Positions 45,062 through 54,140 of a DNA stretch of 64,000 bases are shown here, in pieces. The translations under genes were made by a program, and so were the position numbers. Origin of the DNA: Fimbriimonadia bacterium (GTDB lineage Bacteria > Armatimonadota > Fimbriimonadia > Fimbriimonadales > Fimbriimonadaceae). The notes beneath the pieces are model-generated. The model worked only from the letters and a program-made list of their open reading frames with translations, ran no database searches and was not told the DNA's origin. The stretch lies in contig JAUIKO010000001.1 in the NCBI GenBank assembly GCA_030430755.1, forward strand, positions 62,001 to 126,000. Reading direction: 5' to 3'. The stretch's first letter is position 1. Each line of letters starts with the position of its first letter.

Positions 45062-45976
45062 TCAATTACATTCTTTCAATTCTTCTAAAAACTCGTATAA
45101 ATACCTGCTTTTTAGAGTGGCTAACTCGTGAAAGTTTACCTTGTTTAAATTTTTTTCTGTTCGGAGCCACGTTCTTTGCTTTTTTGCATATTGGATAGTA
45201 TGCAAAGAGATTCTATGGGTTAACGTTTCTAAGTTGAAGGAACCATCTAGATATGCACAGATATCTTGGTAACCAATGGCTTGGAATGCTGGTGCATTTA
45301 TCGGAATACCCATATCTAGTATTTTTTTACATTCTTCAATCCAGCCTTTTTCGAGCAGTTTGCTGGTTCTAGCTTGGATAAGTCCTTTGAGATCTTCTGG
45401 AGCGTACAATGGAGATAGCTTGATTTTTTTAAATGGTGGGAGTTGAACACTCTGTTTGTAGGGTGCCAATGCTTTTTTTTCTAGTGCCCTCATAACTCTT
45501 CTTGGATTTTTAATATCACTTTCGTTGAGTTGAAAAGATTGGACCTGTCTGGAAAGATATTCTAGACCATGCTGCTTATATGCTTCTATGATTTTTTCTT
45601 TAAGTTCAGGAGATGCTTTTGGATAAATTTCTTGCCATTCATCATTGAGTGCTCTCAGGTATAGGCCTGTACCTCCAACAACGACAACATTCTGATCTTT
45701 AATATATGCATTTTCAAGAATATCGATACAAGATTTTATCCACTCTCCCATCCCATATTGAGAGGTGGGTTCAATGTGGTCTATAAGATGGTAGTGATCT
45801 TTTAGCTCAGATTTATTTGTTCCTATGCTAAAGTGTTTATACACTTGAAAAGCGTCGGCGTTAATAAGAATTCCGTCTACTTCTTTTGCAATATGTTCAG
45901 CAACATCGGATTTTCCTGTGCAAGTGGGTCCGTATACAGATATCAGAAATGGCATTTCAATAGTACAATTTACCAT
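45062..45976 (-). CDS. miaA: tRNA dimethylallyltransferase
   Basis: MiaA transfers an isopentenyl group to A37 of tRNAs reading UNN codons. The P-loop [17 protein letters not shown], then [27 protein letters not shown]-like [24 protein letters not shown] and the C-terminal AIGYQDI...[11 protein letters not shown] are all family motifs. 304 residues, normal length. ATG 45955 (MPFLISVYG) is as likely as 45976 for the start. First gene of miaA-hfq-dapF. Confidence 0.93.
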   Translation of the reverse strand: MVNCTIEMPFLISVYGPTCTGKSDVAEHIAKEVDGILINADAFQVYKHFSIGTNKSELKDHYHLIDHIEPTSQYGMGEWIKSCIDILENAYIKDQNVVVVGGTGLYLRALNDEWQEIYPKASPELKEKIIEAYKQHGLEYLSRQVQSFQLNESDIKNPRRVMRALEKKALAPYKQSVQLPPFKKIKLSPLYAPEDLKGLIQARTSKLLEKGWIEECKKILDMGIPINAPAFQAIGYQDICAYLDGSFNLETLTHRISLHTIQYAKKQRTWLRTEKNLNKVNFHELATLKSRYLYEFLEELKECN

Positions 45977-46032
45977 TATTTAAGAAATATCTGTTGTTTA
46001 GATATCACGATGATGTCTTCTGAGTAGATCAA

Positions 46033-46818
46033 TTATTTAGTTTTTTCTGAAAGAAGAAATAGACCTTTATATGCCGTATTATTTGTTTTAATAAGATTTA
46101 ATGCAGTAACCACTACAAAATTCATAAGGGATTCACTCGGCTTTTTTGTTTTATTAACCATGAATTGAAAGTCATATACGTGATGTTGCGAAGTGTTTTT
46201 ATTATTAGATGGGTTTAAATGTTCTTTTGGAACAAAAGAATTTCCTTGAGCAGTGAGAAAATCGTTTTTATGATTTCTGAACCCATTGATTTGTTCATTG
46301 TTTTTTAATAGATATGAAAATGAGGATTCTGTACTTGCAAGAAGAAAAATATCTGTAATATTCATCATGAAGAGTGGTTTAGCCTCTTGATAAGATGTTG
46401 AATACGGATCAATCGTATCTTGAATGGTATATAGATAATTATTAAAAACTCCGATTTCATATTCTAGGCTTTGATTTGTAATATTGTAGTTAATTGTATA
46501 GTGAAGATAGGGTTTGAAAACATCCCGTGATTCAGGAATATTTGGACGAATGCGGGTAAGGAGCTGGATAACGTCTTTTCCAATCATTTTTGTTTCAGTA
46601 TGGAAAGAGATATCTTCTTGGTTTTCAATGTTTTTTTCTAGTATTTTTAACATTTTACGGAATAAATCTTGTGCAACTTTACTATCCGATTCATAATCAA
46701 GAGCTGTTCTTACTCCCAGTACTCTTGTAGAATAATCGGTTAGATAAGAACATCCTGTCGTGAGTAAGATTGTTAAAATACTAATATGATAAAACTGAGA
46801 TTTGAATATTTTTTTCAT
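46033..46818 (-). CDS. Lipoprotein of unknown function
   Basis: A 261-residue protein with a clear lipoprotein signal (MKKIFKSQFYHISILTILLTTGC, lipobox LTTGC, Cys at 23). The mature chain is mixed alpha/beta with no recognisable domain. It has one GxH-free, Asn-rich stretch near residue 195 (NPSNNKNTSQHH). It lies upstream of miaA by about 56 nt and might be co-transcribed. Function unknown; envelope-located by its signal. Confidence 0.6.
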   Translation of the reverse strand: MKKIFKSQFYHISILTILLTTGCSYLTDYSTRVLGVRTALDYESDSKVAQDLFRKMLKILEKNIENQEDISFHTETKMIGKDVIQLLTRIRPNIPESRDVFKPYLHYTINYNITNQSLEYEIGVFNNYLYTIQDTIDPYSTSYQEAKPLFMMNITDIFLLASTESSFSYLLKNNEQINGFRNHKNDFLTAQGNSFVPKEHLNPSNNKNTSQHHVYDFQFMVNKTKKPSESLMNFVVVTALNLIKTNNTAYKGLFLLSEKTK

Positions 46819-46968
46819 GGAAATGTACTGTGAGAATTACTTGTATGTTATCTTGTAGTTAAATCATTGGATAACGGAGCAAAAACTTAATACTTTATAA
46901 AGAGAAATCCCGAGTGTACTCAATCTTAGGAATTAAAATAATCTTAGATGAGAAGAGTGGAAGTAGTT

Positions 46969-47043
46969 TGGAGCCGGTGACAGGATTTGAACCCGCGACC
47001 CGCTGTTTACAAAACAGCTGCTCTACCACTGAGCTACACCGGC
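46969..47043 (-). tRNA. tRNA-Thr(UGU)
   Basis: On the minus strand GCCGGTG pairs with CACCGGC, the D arm is GCTCAGTGGTAGAGC, and the anticodon stem-loop GCTGT-TTTGTAA-ACAGC gives TGT (Thr). The T arm contains GGTTCAAATCC and CCA is encoded at 46969-46971. Confidence 0.95.
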
Positions 47044-47113
47044 ATAATTTACATTCTTATAAAAGTTATAATACCTAAAAATCTTACAATTATTCATGAT
47101 TGGAATATAAAAA

Positions 47114-47122
47114 TGGTATAAT
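47114..47122 (+). promoter_or_regulatory. Extended -10 promoter element for rpsB
   Basis: TGGTATAAT is an exact extended -10 consensus (TGn-TATAAT). A weak -35 (TTCATG at 47093) stands 18 nt upstream. It would start transcription near 47129, just before the structured rpsB leader. Confidence 0.6.
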
Positions 47123-47128
47123 TTTTTT

Positions 47129-47259
47129 GTATTGCGAATCTAAACGGTTTTTCTGTTTAGAAATTCACACGGAACACTTTATTCTGGGTGGCTTTTAATG
47201 TTTACAATGAAAGCAGATAGATCCCCTAGTGTTTCGGAGGCAAAACCCAGGAGATAATC
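47129..47259 (+). promoter_or_regulatory. Structured rpsB 5' leader (candidate S2 autoregulatory RNA)
   Basis: Two helices are visible. CTAAAC/GTTTAG (47140-47145 / 47155-47160) is local; CTGGGT/ACCCAG (47184-47189 / 47245-47250) closes a ~55-nt loop and ends against the Shine-Dalgarno AGGAG. The loop holds unpaired CCCCTAGTG and GGAGGCAAAA. Ribosomal protein S2 is known to repress its own operon in many bacteria through a 5' leader; applying that here is inference. Confidence 0.55.
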
Positions 47260-48156
47260 ATGGTAGAGTTAAGTATGAAAGAACTGCTTGAAGCAGGGGT
47301 GCACTTCGGGCATTTAACCAAAAAATGGCATCCTAAAATGAAGCGCTATATTTATGGTGCTCGGAACGGGATTTATATCATCGATTTAAATCAGACTATT
47401 AAATTGTTTCATGACGCATTGGAATATGTCGGTCGGATTGCAGAAGCTGGCGGAAATATTCTGTTTGTAGGTACAAAAAAACAAGCACAATCAGCTGTTA
47501 AGGAAGCTGCGCAAAAATGTGGCCAGTATTTTGTAACCGATCGATGGTTAGGTGGAATGCTTACAAACTGGAACACTATACAGCAAAGAATTAGCCGTCT
47601 AAACGAACTAGATAGAATGAAAGAAGATGGATATCTAGAAAGATTGCCTAAAAAGGAACAGTTAAAAAGGCTAGAAGAAAGAAATAAGCTGAACAAGTAC
47701 TTGGAAGGTATTAGAACAATGCCTGGCAAACCAGCATGTTTGTTTGTTGTTGATGTAAACAAAGAATTAATTGCTATTAAGGAAGCTAAGAAGCTTGGAA
47801 TTCCTGTTGTAGGTGTCGTAGATACTAACAGCGATCCAGATTTAGTCGATGTTGTTATTCCAGGTAACGATGATGCTATTCGAGCTATTAAGCTTGTTGC
47901 ATCTAAAATATCAGAAGCTGTTCTTGCAGCGAGACCTTTAGATGTTGTAGCTTCGGATGCTGAATCCGTAGAGGAAGATGCAGAATATACAGAATCTTCT
48001 TTTGCTGCTGTTGATGAAGAATTATTGAAAGCTTTTAATGTAGAAAAAGAAATGTTGTCTGAATCTAAAGATAGCACAACTGCTAAAGATGCTTCCAAAG
48101 AAAATGTTGAGAATGCCGAAGAAAAGGAATTAGCTAGTAAAGCTGTAAAGGAATAA
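47260..48156 (+). CDS. rpsB: 30S ribosomal protein S2
   Basis: A 298-residue S2. Signature motifs: [36 protein letters not shown] at the start, [19 protein letters not shown] and the C-proximal [14 protein letters not shown]...[11 protein letters not shown]. It has a ~55-residue acidic, Ser/Glu-rich C-terminal extension ([11 protein letters not shown]..., ending [14 protein letters not shown]) beyond the usual ~240 residues. AGGAG precedes ATG 47260. First gene of rpsB-tsf-pyrH-frr-uppS. Confidence 0.96.
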   Translation: MVELSMKELLEAGVHFGHLTKKWHPKMKRYIYGARNGIYIIDLNQTIKLFHDALEYVGRIAEAGGNILFVGTKKQAQSAVKEAAQKCGQYFVTDRWLGGMLTNWNTIQQRISRLNELDRMKEDGYLERLPKKEQLKRLEERNKLNKYLEGIRTMPGKPACLFVVDVNKELIAIKEAKKLGIPVVGVVDTNSDPDLVDVVIPGNDDAIRAIKLVASKISEAVLAARPLDVVASDAESVEEDAEYTESSFAAVDEELLKAFNVEKEMLSESKDSTTAKDASKENVENAEEKELASKAVKE

Positions 48157-48160
48157 AATA

Positions 48161-49003
48161 ATGAGTGTAAGTGCAGTAGATGTTAAAAAATTAAGACAGG
48201 AAACCGACGCTCCAATTCTTGAGTGCAGGTCAGCTTTGCAAGAAGCTGGTAATGATTTTGAAAAAGCTAAAGCTATATTAAGAGAAAAGGGTAAAGCTGC
48301 AGCTGCAAAGAGACAAGATCGTAATACTAGTGCTGGAGTTGTCGCTTTAGCTGTTTCTGATGATAATACCGTTGTTGGTGGTGTACAGTTAGAGTGTGAA
48401 ACTGATTTTGTCGCAAGAAATGAAGATTTTATTCAAACGGCAAATATCATGGCTAAAGCTCTTTTAACTCATGATTCAAATGATGTTCTTACAGCTCAAG
48501 TAGATGGTAAAAGTGTTCAGGCATTAGTCGAAGAAGCAGTTTTGAAAATTCGTGAGAATATTAAAGTTGTTCAGTCATTCAGAAGTGAAAGTAGTCATAA
48601 GAAAGCGGTATACGTTCACCATGATAAGGCGAAAGCTGTCATGGTAGAAGCGGAAGGTGATGCATCTAATTTACTGGGTGTTGCGTATCAATTAGCAATC
48701 CAGGCTGTAGCTTTTCCACCTGAATTTATCCATAAGGAAGAAGTGCCTCAAGATTTAGTTCAGAAAGAGATAGAGATTGAAACTCAGCGAGCAATCAATG
48801 ATGGTAAATCAGAAGAGATTGCAAGAAATATTGCTGTTGGTAGGATAAATAAAGAGTATTATAAGAGAGTTGTATTTCTTGAACAACCATTTTATAAGGA
48901 TCCATCCATGAGTGTTGATCAATATGTCAAAAATGAATCTAAAGCAGCTAATGGTAATATAAAAATTGTTAGTGTTAAAAGATTAGAAGTTGGTTTATCA
49001 TAA
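48161..49003 (+). CDS. tsf: Elongation factor Ts
   Basis: The nucleotide exchange factor for EF-Tu. The UBA-like N-terminus VKKLRQETDAPILECRSALQEAGNDFEKA and the EF-Tu-contacting ECETDFVARNEDF are present, and the C-terminal domain carries VFLEQPFYKDPSMSVDQYVK. 280 residues, normal. It follows rpsB after 4 nt. A terminator/attenuator-like hairpin separates it from pyrH. Confidence 0.96.
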   Translation: MSVSAVDVKKLRQETDAPILECRSALQEAGNDFEKAKAILREKGKAAAAKRQDRNTSAGVVALAVSDDNTVVGGVQLECETDFVARNEDFIQTANIMAKALLTHDSNDVLTAQVDGKSVQALVEEAVLKIRENIKVVQSFRSESSHKKAVYVHHDKAKAVMVEAEGDASNLLGVAYQLAIQAVAFPPEFIHKEEVPQDLVQKEIEIETQRAINDGKSEEIARNIAVGRINKEYYKRVVFLEQPFYKDPSMSVDQYVKNESKAANGNIKIVSVKRLEVGLS

Positions 49004-49048
49004 TTTACTAAATTTTAAATTGGTAAAGAAAATGATGACTATTATGAG

Positions 49049-49082
49049 AGGTGTGTTTGCTTTTAAGCTACACATCTTTTTT
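49049..49082 (+). terminator. Hairpin with T-tract between tsf and pyrH
   Basis: AGGTGTG / CACATCT (one G-T pair) encloses an inner GCTT/AAGC hairpin and is followed by seven T residues. It probably ends part of the rpsB-tsf transcripts, so pyrH-frr-uppS may have lower expression. Confidence 0.7.
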
Positions 49083-49109
49083 AATAATTAAAATAAAACT
49101 GTATATAGA

Positions 49110-49856
49110 GTGTCTGTGGAAAAAAAGAAATTTAAACGTATATTAGTGAAGGTTAGTGGGGAAGCATTAGCAGGTCCCATCGGTTTTGGCATAGAACCAA
49201 CTGTACTTAGTTATATGGCTCAAGAAATTAAAAAAACATACGATCTTGGTGTTCAGATCTGTGTTGTTGTTGGTGGCGGTAATTTTTATCGGGGCAGTAT
49301 TTTGAGTGATGATGGCGTTTTGGACAGAACTGTTGCAGATCAGATGGGAATGCTCGGAACTATTATGAATGCACTAGCGCTACAGAAAGCACTGGAGCGT
49401 GTTGGAGTAGAAACGCGTGTTCAGAGTGCAATAAGTGTTAGTCAGGTTGCAGAAAACTTTATTTTAAGAAGGGCGATTCGACATCTTGAAAAAAATAGAG
49501 TCGTTCTATTTGCAGCTGGGACAGGGAATCCATATTTCACAACCGATACAGCTGCTGTACTCAGAGCACTTGAGATTCGTGCAGACTGCCTTTTTAAAGC
49601 TACAAAAGTAGATGGTGTCTATGATAAAGATCCAATGAAACATTCTGATGCAGTAAAATATGACAAAATTTCTTTTCAAACAGCTATTGATAAACGCTTA
49701 GCCGTGATGGATCAGACTGCTTTTACCATGTGTTTAGAACACAGCTTGCCTATAATTGTTCTAAACTTAAATAAAGAGAATCAGCTTAGCTCTGCAGTTC
49801 AAGGAGAACCTGTGGGAACCTATGTAGCAGATATGAGTGAAGGAGAAAAAATATGA
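49110..49856 (+). CDS. pyrH: UMP kinase
   Basis: UMP kinase phosphorylates UMP to UDP. It is of the amino-acid-kinase fold: ILVKVSGEALAG, VVVGGGNFYRG, DQMGMLGTIMNALALQ, AAGTGNPYFTTDTAAVLRA and TKVDGVYDKDP. 248 residues, full length. It starts at GTG 49110 without a strong Shine-Dalgarno sequence; its TGA overlaps the frr ATG (ATGA), indicating coupled translation. Confidence 0.96.
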   Translation: MSVEKKKFKRILVKVSGEALAGPIGFGIEPTVLSYMAQEIKKTYDLGVQICVVVGGGNFYRGSILSDDGVLDRTVADQMGMLGTIMNALALQKALERVGVETRVQSAISVSQVAENFILRRAIRHLEKNRVVLFAAGTGNPYFTTDTAAVLRALEIRADCLFKATKVDGVYDKDPMKHSDAVKYDKISFQTAIDKRLAVMDQTAFTMCLEHSLPIIVLNLNKENQLSSAVQGEPVGTYVADMSEGEKI

Positions 49857-50413
49857 TAGAAGAATCAATGCGAGAATGTGAATCCAAAATGAAGCAATCA
49901 ATAGAATCGCTAGTTGCTGACTTTAAAAGGTATCGAACAGGAAGAGCAAATCCGGTGATACTGGAAAGAGTGCATGTGGATTATTATGGGACAGACACCC
50001 CGGTGAGTCAAGTTGCTAATATTTCTATTCCTGATGGAAGACAGATTGTCATTACTCCGTATGAAAAACATATGATTTCAACCATTGAGAAGGCTATCCA
50101 AAAAAGTGACTTAGGTATAACTCCAATGAATGATGGATTGAATATACGATTAGTTTTTCCTCCTATGACAGAAGAGTCTAGAAAAGAAATTGTTAAACAG
50201 ATTAATGGTAGAACTGAGCAGGCTTGTGTATCGATTCGTAATATTCGTAGAGAAATATTAGATGTTTTCAAGCAATCAAAAAAGAATAAAGTTATTACAG
50301 AAGATGATCTAAAATCAGTTGAAAACAGAGTTCAAAAAGTAACGGATAAGTATGTTGCAGAAGCTCATGAAGAGCAAAAAAAGAAAGAGACTGAAATAAT
50401 GTCTTTGTCATAA
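49853..50413 (+). CDS. frr: Ribosome recycling factor
   Basis: RRF splits post-termination ribosomes with EF-G. Family pattern: FKRYRTGRANPVILERVHVDYYGTDTPVSQVANISIPDGRQIVITPYE, NDGLNIRLVFPPMTEESRKEIVKQ and a coiled-coil end. 186 residues, normal. It overlaps pyrH by 4 nt and lies 6 nt before uppS. Confidence 0.96.
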   Translation: MIEESMRECESKMKQSIESLVADFKRYRTGRANPVILERVHVDYYGTDTPVSQVANISIPDGRQIVITPYEKHMISTIEKAIQKSDLGITPMNDGLNIRLVFPPMTEESRKEIVKQINGRTEQACVSIRNIRREILDVFKQSKKNKVITEDDLKSVENRVQKVTDKYVAEAHEEQKKKETEIMSLS

Positions 50414-50419
50414 TTTTCT

Positions 50420-51172
50420 ATGATAAGAAAAACTCGAGAAGATCTTTTAAATTATATATCTACTAAGAGTGTTGATATAAATCTACTTCCTCATCATATT
50501 GCTGTGATTATGGATGGTAATGGAAGATGGGCTGTTAATAAAGGTCTCCCTCGAATAATTGGACACAAGAATGGTTATCGAGTATTTCACGATACCATTC
50601 AATATGCTTCAGATATGGGGGTTAAGCATTTAACCCTATATGCTTTCTCGACAGAAAACTGGAAAAGACCTACGGAAGAAGTCGATACAATCTTTTCCAT
50701 TATGTTGAAAGTTGCAAAACGAGAAATAGCATTTGCACATGAAAATAATGTTCGAGTTAGAATTATTGGAAACAAAGATCAGCTAAATGAAAATTTAAGA
50801 AAAACTTTATTAGATGTTGAAAGTCAAACAGAGTGTTATGATGGTTTACAGCTCTATATCGCTATAAACTATGGTGGTAGAGCTGAAATACTAGATGGTT
50901 GTAAAAAAATTATACAAAAGGGTATCCATCCGGAGGATATTACTGAGGATTTGTTTTCAGAATACCTTTATTCCCCATGTATGCCGAATGTGGATTTGAT
51001 GATTCGAACATCTGGTGAGATGCGTTGGAGTAATTTTCTTATTTGGCAGGCAGCATACGCAGAGTTTTATTCGACGGATGTTACATGGCCCGATTTTACT
51101 TTAGATGATTTCCTAGAATCTATAAAGGTGTATCAAGCAAGAGATAGAAGGTTTGGTAAATTAAAAAAATAG
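50420..51172 (+). CDS. uppS: Isoprenyl (undecaprenyl) diphosphate synthase
   Basis: A cis-prenyltransferase that makes the C55 carrier for peptidoglycan and glycan assembly. Motifs: HHIAVIMDGNGRWAVNKGLPRIIGHKNG (catalytic Asp), LTLYAFSTENWKRP, and RTSGEMRWSNFLIWQAAYAEFYSTDVTWPDF. 250 residues. The 'RTSGEMR' form is commoner in cyanobacteria and related lineages than the proteobacterial 'RTGGEHR'. Last gene of the rpsB operon; cdsA does not follow, contrary to many genomes. Confidence 0.95.
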   Translation: MIRKTREDLLNYISTKSVDINLLPHHIAVIMDGNGRWAVNKGLPRIIGHKNGYRVFHDTIQYASDMGVKHLTLYAFSTENWKRPTEEVDTIFSIMLKVAKREIAFAHENNVRVRIIGNKDQLNENLRKTLLDVESQTECYDGLQLYIAINYGGRAEILDGCKKIIQKGIHPEDITEDLFSEYLYSPCMPNVDLMIRTSGEMRWSNFLIWQAAYAEFYSTDVTWPDFTLDDFLESIKVYQARDRRFGKLKK

Positions 51173-51259
51173 ATAGACTAGCTTGTTTTATAAACCTCAG
51201 TAAATATAATTAGATATTTACTGCAGAATAATACTAGATAAATAGGAGTAAGTAAATAG

Positions 51260-51287
51260 TTCTTTGAATTTCTTGAATTTCTTGAAT
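51260..51287. repeat. Short tandem repeat (TTTCTTGAA-like, three copies)
   Basis: GTTCTTTGAATTTCTTGAATTTCTTGAATTT-type triplet of 10-nt units in the spacer after uppS. It is simple-sequence repetition with no known role. Confidence 0.7.
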
Positions 51288-51343
51288 TTTTATAAAGCAT
51301 CCATGGTTTAGATTTATTTATTTTAAAATTTCATCTAATTTTA

Positions 51344-51384
51344 TAAATTCACCCCAGGTATCTATAAAGCCTGGAGTGAATTTA
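51344..51384. terminator. Bidirectional terminator-like hairpin
   Basis: TAAATTCACCCCAGG pairs with CCTGGAGTGAATTTA (14 of 15 bp, 11-nt loop) between convergent uppS and the secreted hydrolase-like gene. Confidence 0.65.
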
Positions 51385-51414
51385 TATTTAATACAGAATG
51401 AATGCCTTTTTGAG

Positions 51415-53307
51415 TTATTTCGTAGAGAATGCTGCTGCAACCCATTGTAATATTATCGTATCATTAGCAATGCTGACACGTGTCATTTTTTTCTCATCTT
51501 TATTCTCAACTTTAACATAGGATAAAGCGTGAGGCCAGATCGATGATTCGAGTACTCTACCAGCATTTATTTCAACACTACCAAGTAGTGATTTTGATAT
51601 CTTTGTTTTATCATCTGCGTTAAAGCCACCTTTGCCATTGAGTGATGAAGATATAGCACTATTGATACCAATGATACCATCATTAAGATCCTTTCCTAAA
51701 TATGGATGTTTATCACTACTTTTAGCAGGATCGAATGGATTGAACCCACAGAAGTAGAACTTAACATTTTCAGGTACATTGCCAGAATTTAATTTTTCAA
51801 TAAATGCTGGTGTGTTACCGTTTACCTTAACAAAGTCATTTGTAGATCTCATCATAAAGATTTTTTCAACAAAGTCTTTTTGCCAATCAAGTGGGGAAGC
51901 TTGTTGCCCATTAGCAGATGCATCTTTAGTGATTTTTTCATTGATTTTCTTCATGAGAGCTTCAGGACCATCCTTAACAAGGGAGATTCCAAAACCTCTA
52001 GTTGTTTGAGGATCCCATCCCTGTGTTTTCATCATTTCTGCTCCTCTGTTGGTTGTTAAGTAGTTTCCTATACCTCCAGCTTCAAATTGAGATTTATGTA
52101 CATATGCTCCCTCGTTAGGAACTGCAAAACCGAAAAATTTATCAAATTTTGAAGTTATTTGAGATTTATCTTGAATGACAGAACGTAGGATTAATCCACC
52201 TAATCCTGCTGCATATACATCTATGCTAGATGCATTGTCTCCGATTTTATTTAACACCTGAGAGACAGTATCAGATACACTTTGTAATGGGGCAAAGGAG
52301 TTATAATCTACTCCAATAATTTGGTGGTATTCCTTTTTAACATATTTACTTACATCTTTAACCATATTAACTAAATAACCATATTGTGACAGATCAGATC
52401 CAAAGTCACCTATGATAATAGCTGTTCTTCCGGAAAGATATTTGGGTGTTTCCCATTTTGAATTATTCCAAGCGTATAACTCAACTTGATTGTCTGCAAA
52501 TGGATTAGGTGCTGGTTTTTCCGGTTCTTTTATTCCGAGTTTTTTCCTCATGGCTGGATCAAAATTTGCTTGCATTTGAACACCCATTTGAATAACTTGT
52601 GATCCAATCATATTGAGTTCTGGCTGTAGCTCTGGAAATGCAACACCAAGTGCAATAAGACCTATTTGTGCAAACATAGGCCAGTTGACTTGCATAAATG
52701 GACCTACATCATTTGCAAAAAAGCCACCAGTTGCAAGCCCTGCTGTTTTAAAAGCATCACCGGTAGTTACTGCAATATTAGCAGTTGCATTTGTTGCCGT
52801 AAGTACTCCTCCACCTACTGTATTCGCAGCATTAACTGCAACTCCACCAACAGCATTTACAGAAGTAACTGCTGCGCCTTCAATAGCTTGAGCTCCTTGA
52901 ATAAATACACCTCCTGTTACATCGATAGCAGTGTTAAATGCACCTCCTGTTGCATCGATAGCAGTGTTAAATGCACCTCCTGTTGCATCGATAGCAGTGT
53001 TAACTCCGTCACCTATTGCACCAGTTACATTTTTAGCAGTTTCACCTACAGCTTCAGCTGCATTTTTTGCTCCGTCAACTGCTCTTTTAGCTGTATCAGC
53101 TATTGCATTACCTGCACTAGAAAATGCATCACCAATGCTATCAAAAAAACCGCCTTGCAAGTCTTGTAGATCGACTTGTTCATACTGTGTGTTAAAATGC
53201 AAGCAACTGGTATGCTCGTTTATGTTATTTGTATTTTGTGCACTCATACCAATTGTTGTAGATAGTGCTAAAACAGCAAATAAGTTAATTTTTTTTAATA
53301 TATTCAT
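51415..53307 (-). CDS. Secreted protein with alanine/glycine repeats and a lipase-like alpha/beta-hydrolase region
   Basis: ATG 53307 (MNILKKINLFAVLALSTTIGMSA, signal peptide) is preceded by GGATGG, unlike ATG 53328. Residues about 50-190 are low-complexity, Ala/Gly/Thr-rich helical repeats, including three 11-residue units (GAFNTAIDATG). From about residue 290 the pattern is lipase-like: RTAIIIGDFGSDLSQYGYL (oxyanion-type strand), IIGVDYNSFAPL, and IDVYAAGLGGLILRSVIQ where a GxSxG elbow would be. The nucleophile position is Leu (AGLGG), so it is probably not an active serine esterase. Likely a secreted pseudoenzyme or binding protein. No partner gene is adjacent. Confidence 0.6.
   Translation of the reverse strand: MNILKKINLFAVLALSTTIGMSAQNTNNINEHTSCLHFNTQYEQVDLQDLQGGFFDSIGDAFSSAGNAIADTAKRAVDGAKNAAEAVGETAKNVTGAIGDGVNTAIDATGGAFNTAIDATGGAFNTAIDVTGGVFIQGAQAIEGAAVTSVNAVGGVAVNAANTVGGGVLTATNATANIAVTTGDAFKTAGLATGGFFANDVGPFMQVNWPMFAQIGLIALGVAFPELQPELNMIGSQVIQMGVQMQANFDPAMRKKLGIKEPEKPAPNPFADNQVELYAWNNSKWETPKYLSGRTAIIIGDFGSDLSQYGYLVNMVKDVSKYVKKEYHQIIGVDYNSFAPLQSVSDTVSQVLNKIGDNASSIDVYAAGLGGLILRSVIQDKSQITSKFDKFFGFAVPNEGAYVHKSQFEAGGIGNYLTTNRGAEMMKTQGWDPQTTRGFGISLVKDGPEALMKKINEKITKDASANGQQASPLDWQKDFVEKIFMMRSTNDFVKVNGNTPAFIEKLNSGNVPENVKFYFCGFNPFDPAKSSDKHPYLGKDLNDGIIGINSAISSSLNGKGGFNADDKTKISKSLLGSVEINAGRVLESSIWPHALSYVKVENKDEKKMTRVSIANDTIILQWVAAAFSTK
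52913..53004 (-). repeat. Three 33-nt tandem repeats inside the secreted hydrolase-like gene
   Basis: Copies start at 52913, 52946 and 52979 (last partial); they encode the GAFNTAID(A/V)TG unit and differ by one base, pointing to recent expansion. Confidence 0.85.
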
Positions 53308-53438
53308 ATTTATCCATCCATCCTTCATTAATGTATTTATAGAAATATAAATTCCATACTCTCTATCACAATGTTTGGAATGTTTAATAGAATATATATA
53401 GGTAATAATACGGGTTGAGGGTAAATGAAATTTAAACT

Positions 53439-53501
53439 TGGTAATTTATAAATCATTTATGCTAAAATATTTATAGCTCTAAAGACAGTTGGTTATATAA
53501 T
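53439..53501 (+). promoter_or_regulatory. Candidate promoters for rplJ-rplL
   Basis: Two possible sets exist: TTGGTA (53439) with TAAAAT (53463) at 18-nt spacing in an extended TATGCTAAAAT context, and a TATAAT at 53496. Either would transcribe the rplJ leader. Not tested. Confidence 0.35.
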
Positions 53502-53504
53502 ACT

Positions 53505-53602
53505 TTGTAGAGTGCCAACCGAGGGGTATATAGGAATCATAAAAGTTTTTTGAAACGGCTCCTAGGTACCGCCTAGGAGCCGTTTATTTATTTGGAGGAA
53601 AT
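53505..53602 (+). promoter_or_regulatory. rplJ leader with perfect 14-bp hairpin (candidate L10 leader)
   Basis: AAACGGCTCCTAGG (53553-53566) and CCTAGGAGCCGTTT (53572-53585) pair exactly around a five-base TACCG loop, ending eight bases before the Shine-Dalgarno GGAGGA. Upstream lies GTGCCAACCGAGGGGTAT. The stem has no long T-tract after it, so it is not a plain terminator. L10(L12)4 is known to bind rplJ leaders to repress translation; assignment here is by position and structure. Confidence 0.6.
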
Positions 53603-54127
53603 GTGCCTACAGAAGCAAAAGCTCAAGTAATCGAGCGAACAAAAGAAATATATAATGAGTCTACTGCCATGCTGTTTATGGATTACAGAGGACTAAAAGT
53701 TAAAGATATGCAGGCACTGCGAGCTCAGCTCCGAGAAAAAGGTGCAGATATGCATGTTGTTAAGAACACGCTACTCCGCATCGCAATGGGCAGTGATACT
53801 GAAAACTTGCCATATGAGCTTCATAATGGTCCAACAGCTGTTGCCTTCTTAAAAGGTAACGAGCCTGATTGTGCTAAAATTCTTGTGGATTACAAGAAAC
53901 AGAATAAAAAACTAGAAATAAAAGGTGGTTTTTTATCTGGAAAAGCATTATCGGATGAACAGGTAGTTGATCTATCTAAGTTGCCACCAAGAGAAGTATT
54001 AATTGCACAGGTTATCGGTGTGATTGCTGCACCAATAAGTAATGTGATAGCGGCTGTTGAAGCTATTTATGCTGAACCAGTACGTACTATCGGAGCCGTA
54101 GCGGATAAAGCCGCAGAAAACAACTAA
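53603..54127 (+). CDS. rplJ: 50S ribosomal protein L10
   Basis: A 174-residue stalk-base protein. It starts at GTG 53603 ([20 protein letters not shown]) with GGAGGA six bases upstream; the overlapping ATG at 53601 is out of frame. Family motifs: [37 protein letters not shown] and the C-terminal helix that carries L7/L12. It precedes rplL by 13 nt. rplK-rplA do not precede it and rpoB does not follow, an unusual arrangement. Confidence 0.95.
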   Translation: MPTEAKAQVIERTKEIYNESTAMLFMDYRGLKVKDMQALRAQLREKGADMHVVKNTLLRIAMGSDTENLPYELHNGPTAVAFLKGNEPDCAKILVDYKKQNKKLEIKGGFLSGKALSDEQVVDLSKLPPREVLIAQVIGVIAAPISNVIAAVEAIYAEPVRTIGAVADKAAENN

Positions 54128-54140
54128 TAAAGAGGGAAAT

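Noticed and set aside
47409-48098. 229-codon minus-strand frame across rpsB
   Set aside because: Antisense shadow of a certain ribosomal protein gene.
53190-53220. Double-glycine bacteriocin-type leader (LQDLQGG) in the secreted hydrolase-like protein
   Set aside because: The motif lies after a Sec signal in a 630-residue protein, and no peptidase-transporter gene is nearby.
52613-53350. Long plus-strand open frames inside the secreted hydrolase-like gene
   Set aside because: They arise from the Ala/Gly-rich repeats read on the opposite strand; low-complexity, no start signals.
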